Assembly: GCF_022879595.1 (NCBI RefSeq) | Contig: NZ_CP084265.1 | Span: 1,488,001-1,552,000 of the forward strand | Direction of reading: 5' to 3' | DNA: 64,000 nt | Source of the DNA: Caballeronia sp. Lep1P3 | Lineage (GTDB): Bacteria > Pseudomonadota > Gammaproteobacteria > Burkholderiales > Burkholderiaceae | Shown: one piece after another, positions 62,784 to 64,000 of the stretch | Numbering within the stretch: the stretch's first letter is position 1 | How the letters are laid out: every line of letters starts with the position of its first letter | Translations under genes and position numbers: made by a program | Notes under the pieces: model-generated | Seen by the model: only the letters and a program-made list of their open reading frames with translations | Database searches by the model: none | What the model was told of the DNA's origin: nothing

Positions 62784-63545
62784 CTAAGTCAATACGAGTT
62801 CCAGTTCGCCGATGCGATCGATCGCGCCATGCACCATCGCCGGCCCTTCGACGCGATACGCGCCCGTATATGAGCCTGTCGTGATGGTCCAGAACGGCTC
62901 GACGGTGAGCCCCATGCGCGAGCAATGATTGACGAGCCACGGCAGCAGTTCGCGCGGATCGCCCGCCGGATTGCCGAGGGCTTCCGGAGCAATCCCCACG
63001 CCATCGAGCGTCAGTTCGAGGCGCGGCGCAAGAAAGTCGAAGCCTGGCGCGACGACGTCGTAAGGTTCCATGCCGCTCACGATGAGCGCGCCGTTGTTCT
63101 GCGAATCCGCGAGTTGCGCAAGGGGATCGAGATTGGGCCATTGCGCGAAACGGCTATCGACTATTTCTAGCGCGACGGCAATGCCCCCTATCGACGCAAG
63201 GACTTCGGCGCGCGTGTACGGATCGTTTTTCGGCGGCAAGGCGTAGGCGAAGCGAAACGCGATCTCGAGTTCCACCAGCACGCGAAAGAAGCCGTCGAAC
63301 GGCAGCCGCGCGGGCGAAACATAGACGCATTCGGCATCGATGGGAGCGCCTGTCGCGAGCGCATCGGGCGCGCGCGCGCCGATCTTCCATGCGCCGATGC
63401 GTGCCTTCGTGCCGCGCAGGACTTCGTGCTGGATCGCATAGGCCGTGGGCGCATCGGCGGGAACGTCGCGTTGTTCGAGCGTCGCGATCCATTCGCGCTG
63501 ACGCCGCGCCGCGACGAGCATCGCGGCAAGTGTCGATCCGGTCAT
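62784..63545 (-). CDS. 2-keto-4-pentenoate hydratase / fumarylacetoacetate hydrolase family protein
   Basis: 253 residues with PTAYAIQHEVLRGTKARIGAWKIGA at the N-terminus, VELEIAFRFA in the middle with metal-ligand Glu residues, and IALEIVDSRF-like VALEIVDSRF. The C-terminus has the substrate-pocket strand FWTITTGSYTGAY. Members hydrate or decarboxylate dienoate intermediates of aromatic catabolism, but no other pathway gene lies near. The ATG at 63543-63545 was chosen to fit homologous starts. Confidence 0.82.
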   Translation of the reverse strand: MTGSTLAAMLVAARRQREWIATLEQRDVPADAPTAYAIQHEVLRGTKARIGAWKIGARAPDALATGAPIDAECVYVSPARLPFDGFFRVLVELEIAFRFAYALPPKNDPYTRAEVLASIGGIAVALEIVDSRFAQWPNLDPLAQLADSQNNGALIVSGMEPYDVVAPGFDFLAPRLELTLDGVGIAPEALGNPAGDPRELLPWLVNHCSRMGLTVEPFWTITTGSYTGAYRVEGPAMVHGAIDRIGELELVLT

Positions 63546-63689
63546 GTCGATATCCCCTCGCGTGGACGGTGATGGACGGTGATGGACGGTCCCGCACAGT
63601 GTCATCAGTGTACGGGTTACCGGACCGAAGTCGCGCTCGCGAACTCCGCATCGATCAACGAGCGCGATGCGGGCGCCGTCATGCCACCG

Positions 63690-64000
63690 TCAGAAGGTTT
63701 CCCAGTCGCCGCCCGCCGTCGACATTGCGGCAGGCTTCGCAGCGGCGGCCAGCGGTGCGCGCACAGGCGCCCTCGCCGTGCGCGGCGCGGCGCGCTTTCT
63801 CGCGGCATCCGTTGCAGTCGCTGTAACAGACAACGCAGCACTCGACGCAGCAGATGACGCAGCAAGCGGCGCGCCTTCCGTCATCTGAAAGACCGTGACG
63901 GCATCGCGAAGGCGCGCCGCCTGATCCTCGAGCGATTGCGCCGCGGCCGCCGCTTCCTCGACGAGCGCCGCGTTCTGTTGCGTGACTTCGTCCATCTGTG
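63690..64000 (-). CDS. methyl-accepting chemotaxis protein, C-terminal part
   Basis: The frame runs off the right edge; about 103 residues are visible. It begins with QMDEVTQQNAALVEEAAAAAQSLEDQA, the end of the chemoreceptor signalling domain where methylated Glu/Gln lie. An Ala/Pro-rich linker leads to the last residues GGDWETF. The DWETF pentapeptide matches the xWxxF tail that tethers the methyltransferase CheR in enteric receptors. Confidence 0.92.
   Translation of the reverse strand, partial: QMDEVTQQNAALVEEAAAAAQSLEDQAARLRDAVTVFQMTEGAPLAASSAASSAALSVTATATDAARKRAAPRTARAPVRAPLAAAAKPAAMSTAGGDWETF

Noticed and set aside
1..64000. tRNA, rRNA or CRISPR arrays
   Set aside because: No tRNA T-loop/cloverleaf, rRNA-like segment or regularly spaced repeat-spacer array was noticed; the only regular repeats are short tandem tracts.

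Overview
The window is high-GC DNA from a member of the Burkholderiaceae, most likely the Paraburkholderia/Caballeronia group. This is inferred from GC-rich codon use, a Burkholderia-type porin with its N-terminal motif, rdgC, DUF4142, DUF883 and DUF1488 proteins, LysR genes and an ISNCY-family insertion sequence. No rRNA, tRNA, CRISPR array or phage module was seen. It looks like chromosomal accessory sequence with many short, independently regulated units.

Layout. 1-7.9 kb: the end of a DUF938 methyltransferase, a Rieske oxygenase, a porin with a clear terminator, a short-chain dehydrogenase, a DUF2235 hydrolase and a lipoprotein. 8.1-14.1 kb: a complete RND tripartite efflux operon (permease, adaptor, outer-membrane factor). 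14.1-18.6 kb: a methyltransferase, a selenium-binding/methanethiol-oxidase-like protein translationally coupled to a small membrane protein, and an EamA exporter. 18.7-23.9 kb: a broken Lrp/AsnC regulator, rdgC, a heptanucleotide repeat tract, a diguanylate cyclase and a YihY/BrkB membrane protein. 24.1-34.1 kb: an NCS1 nucleobase transporter, tehA, a LysR regulator, secreted Pro/Tyr-rich proteins, a cupin, small stress-type proteins and a beta-carbonic anhydrase.

34.2-43 kb is an exopolysaccharide-type locus: a 2OG-Fe(II)-oxygenase-like protein, a Wzy/O-antigen-ligase-like membrane protein, a PslG-like glycosidase, a Wzc-type tyrosine autokinase with an unusual insert, a convergent TPR/GT9-like protein and a response regulator lacking its DNA-binding domain. 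It is followed by an AT-rich stretch, two small acidic proteins and an intact ISNCY element at 43.9-45.4 kb. Beyond the element lie an ECF42-type sigma operon with its YCII (DGPF) and VOC partners, a second GH39-like secreted glycosidase (lipoprotein), and a tannase-family esterase next to a LysR regulator that faces an MFS exporter.

54-64 kb: an aldo/keto reductase, RarD, an AI-2E family permease, the conserved stress operon prkA-yeaH-spoVR, a 2-keto-4-pentenoate hydratase-like protein and the C-terminus of a chemoreceptor ending in a CheR-type pentapeptide.

No single segment is clearly a wholly new system. The least ordinary parts are the reduced polysaccharide locus, the methanethiol-oxidase-like gene coupled to a His-containing membrane protein, and several regulators that are broken or carry short tandem repeats. 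Positions and motifs were read by eye; functions are family-level assignments.
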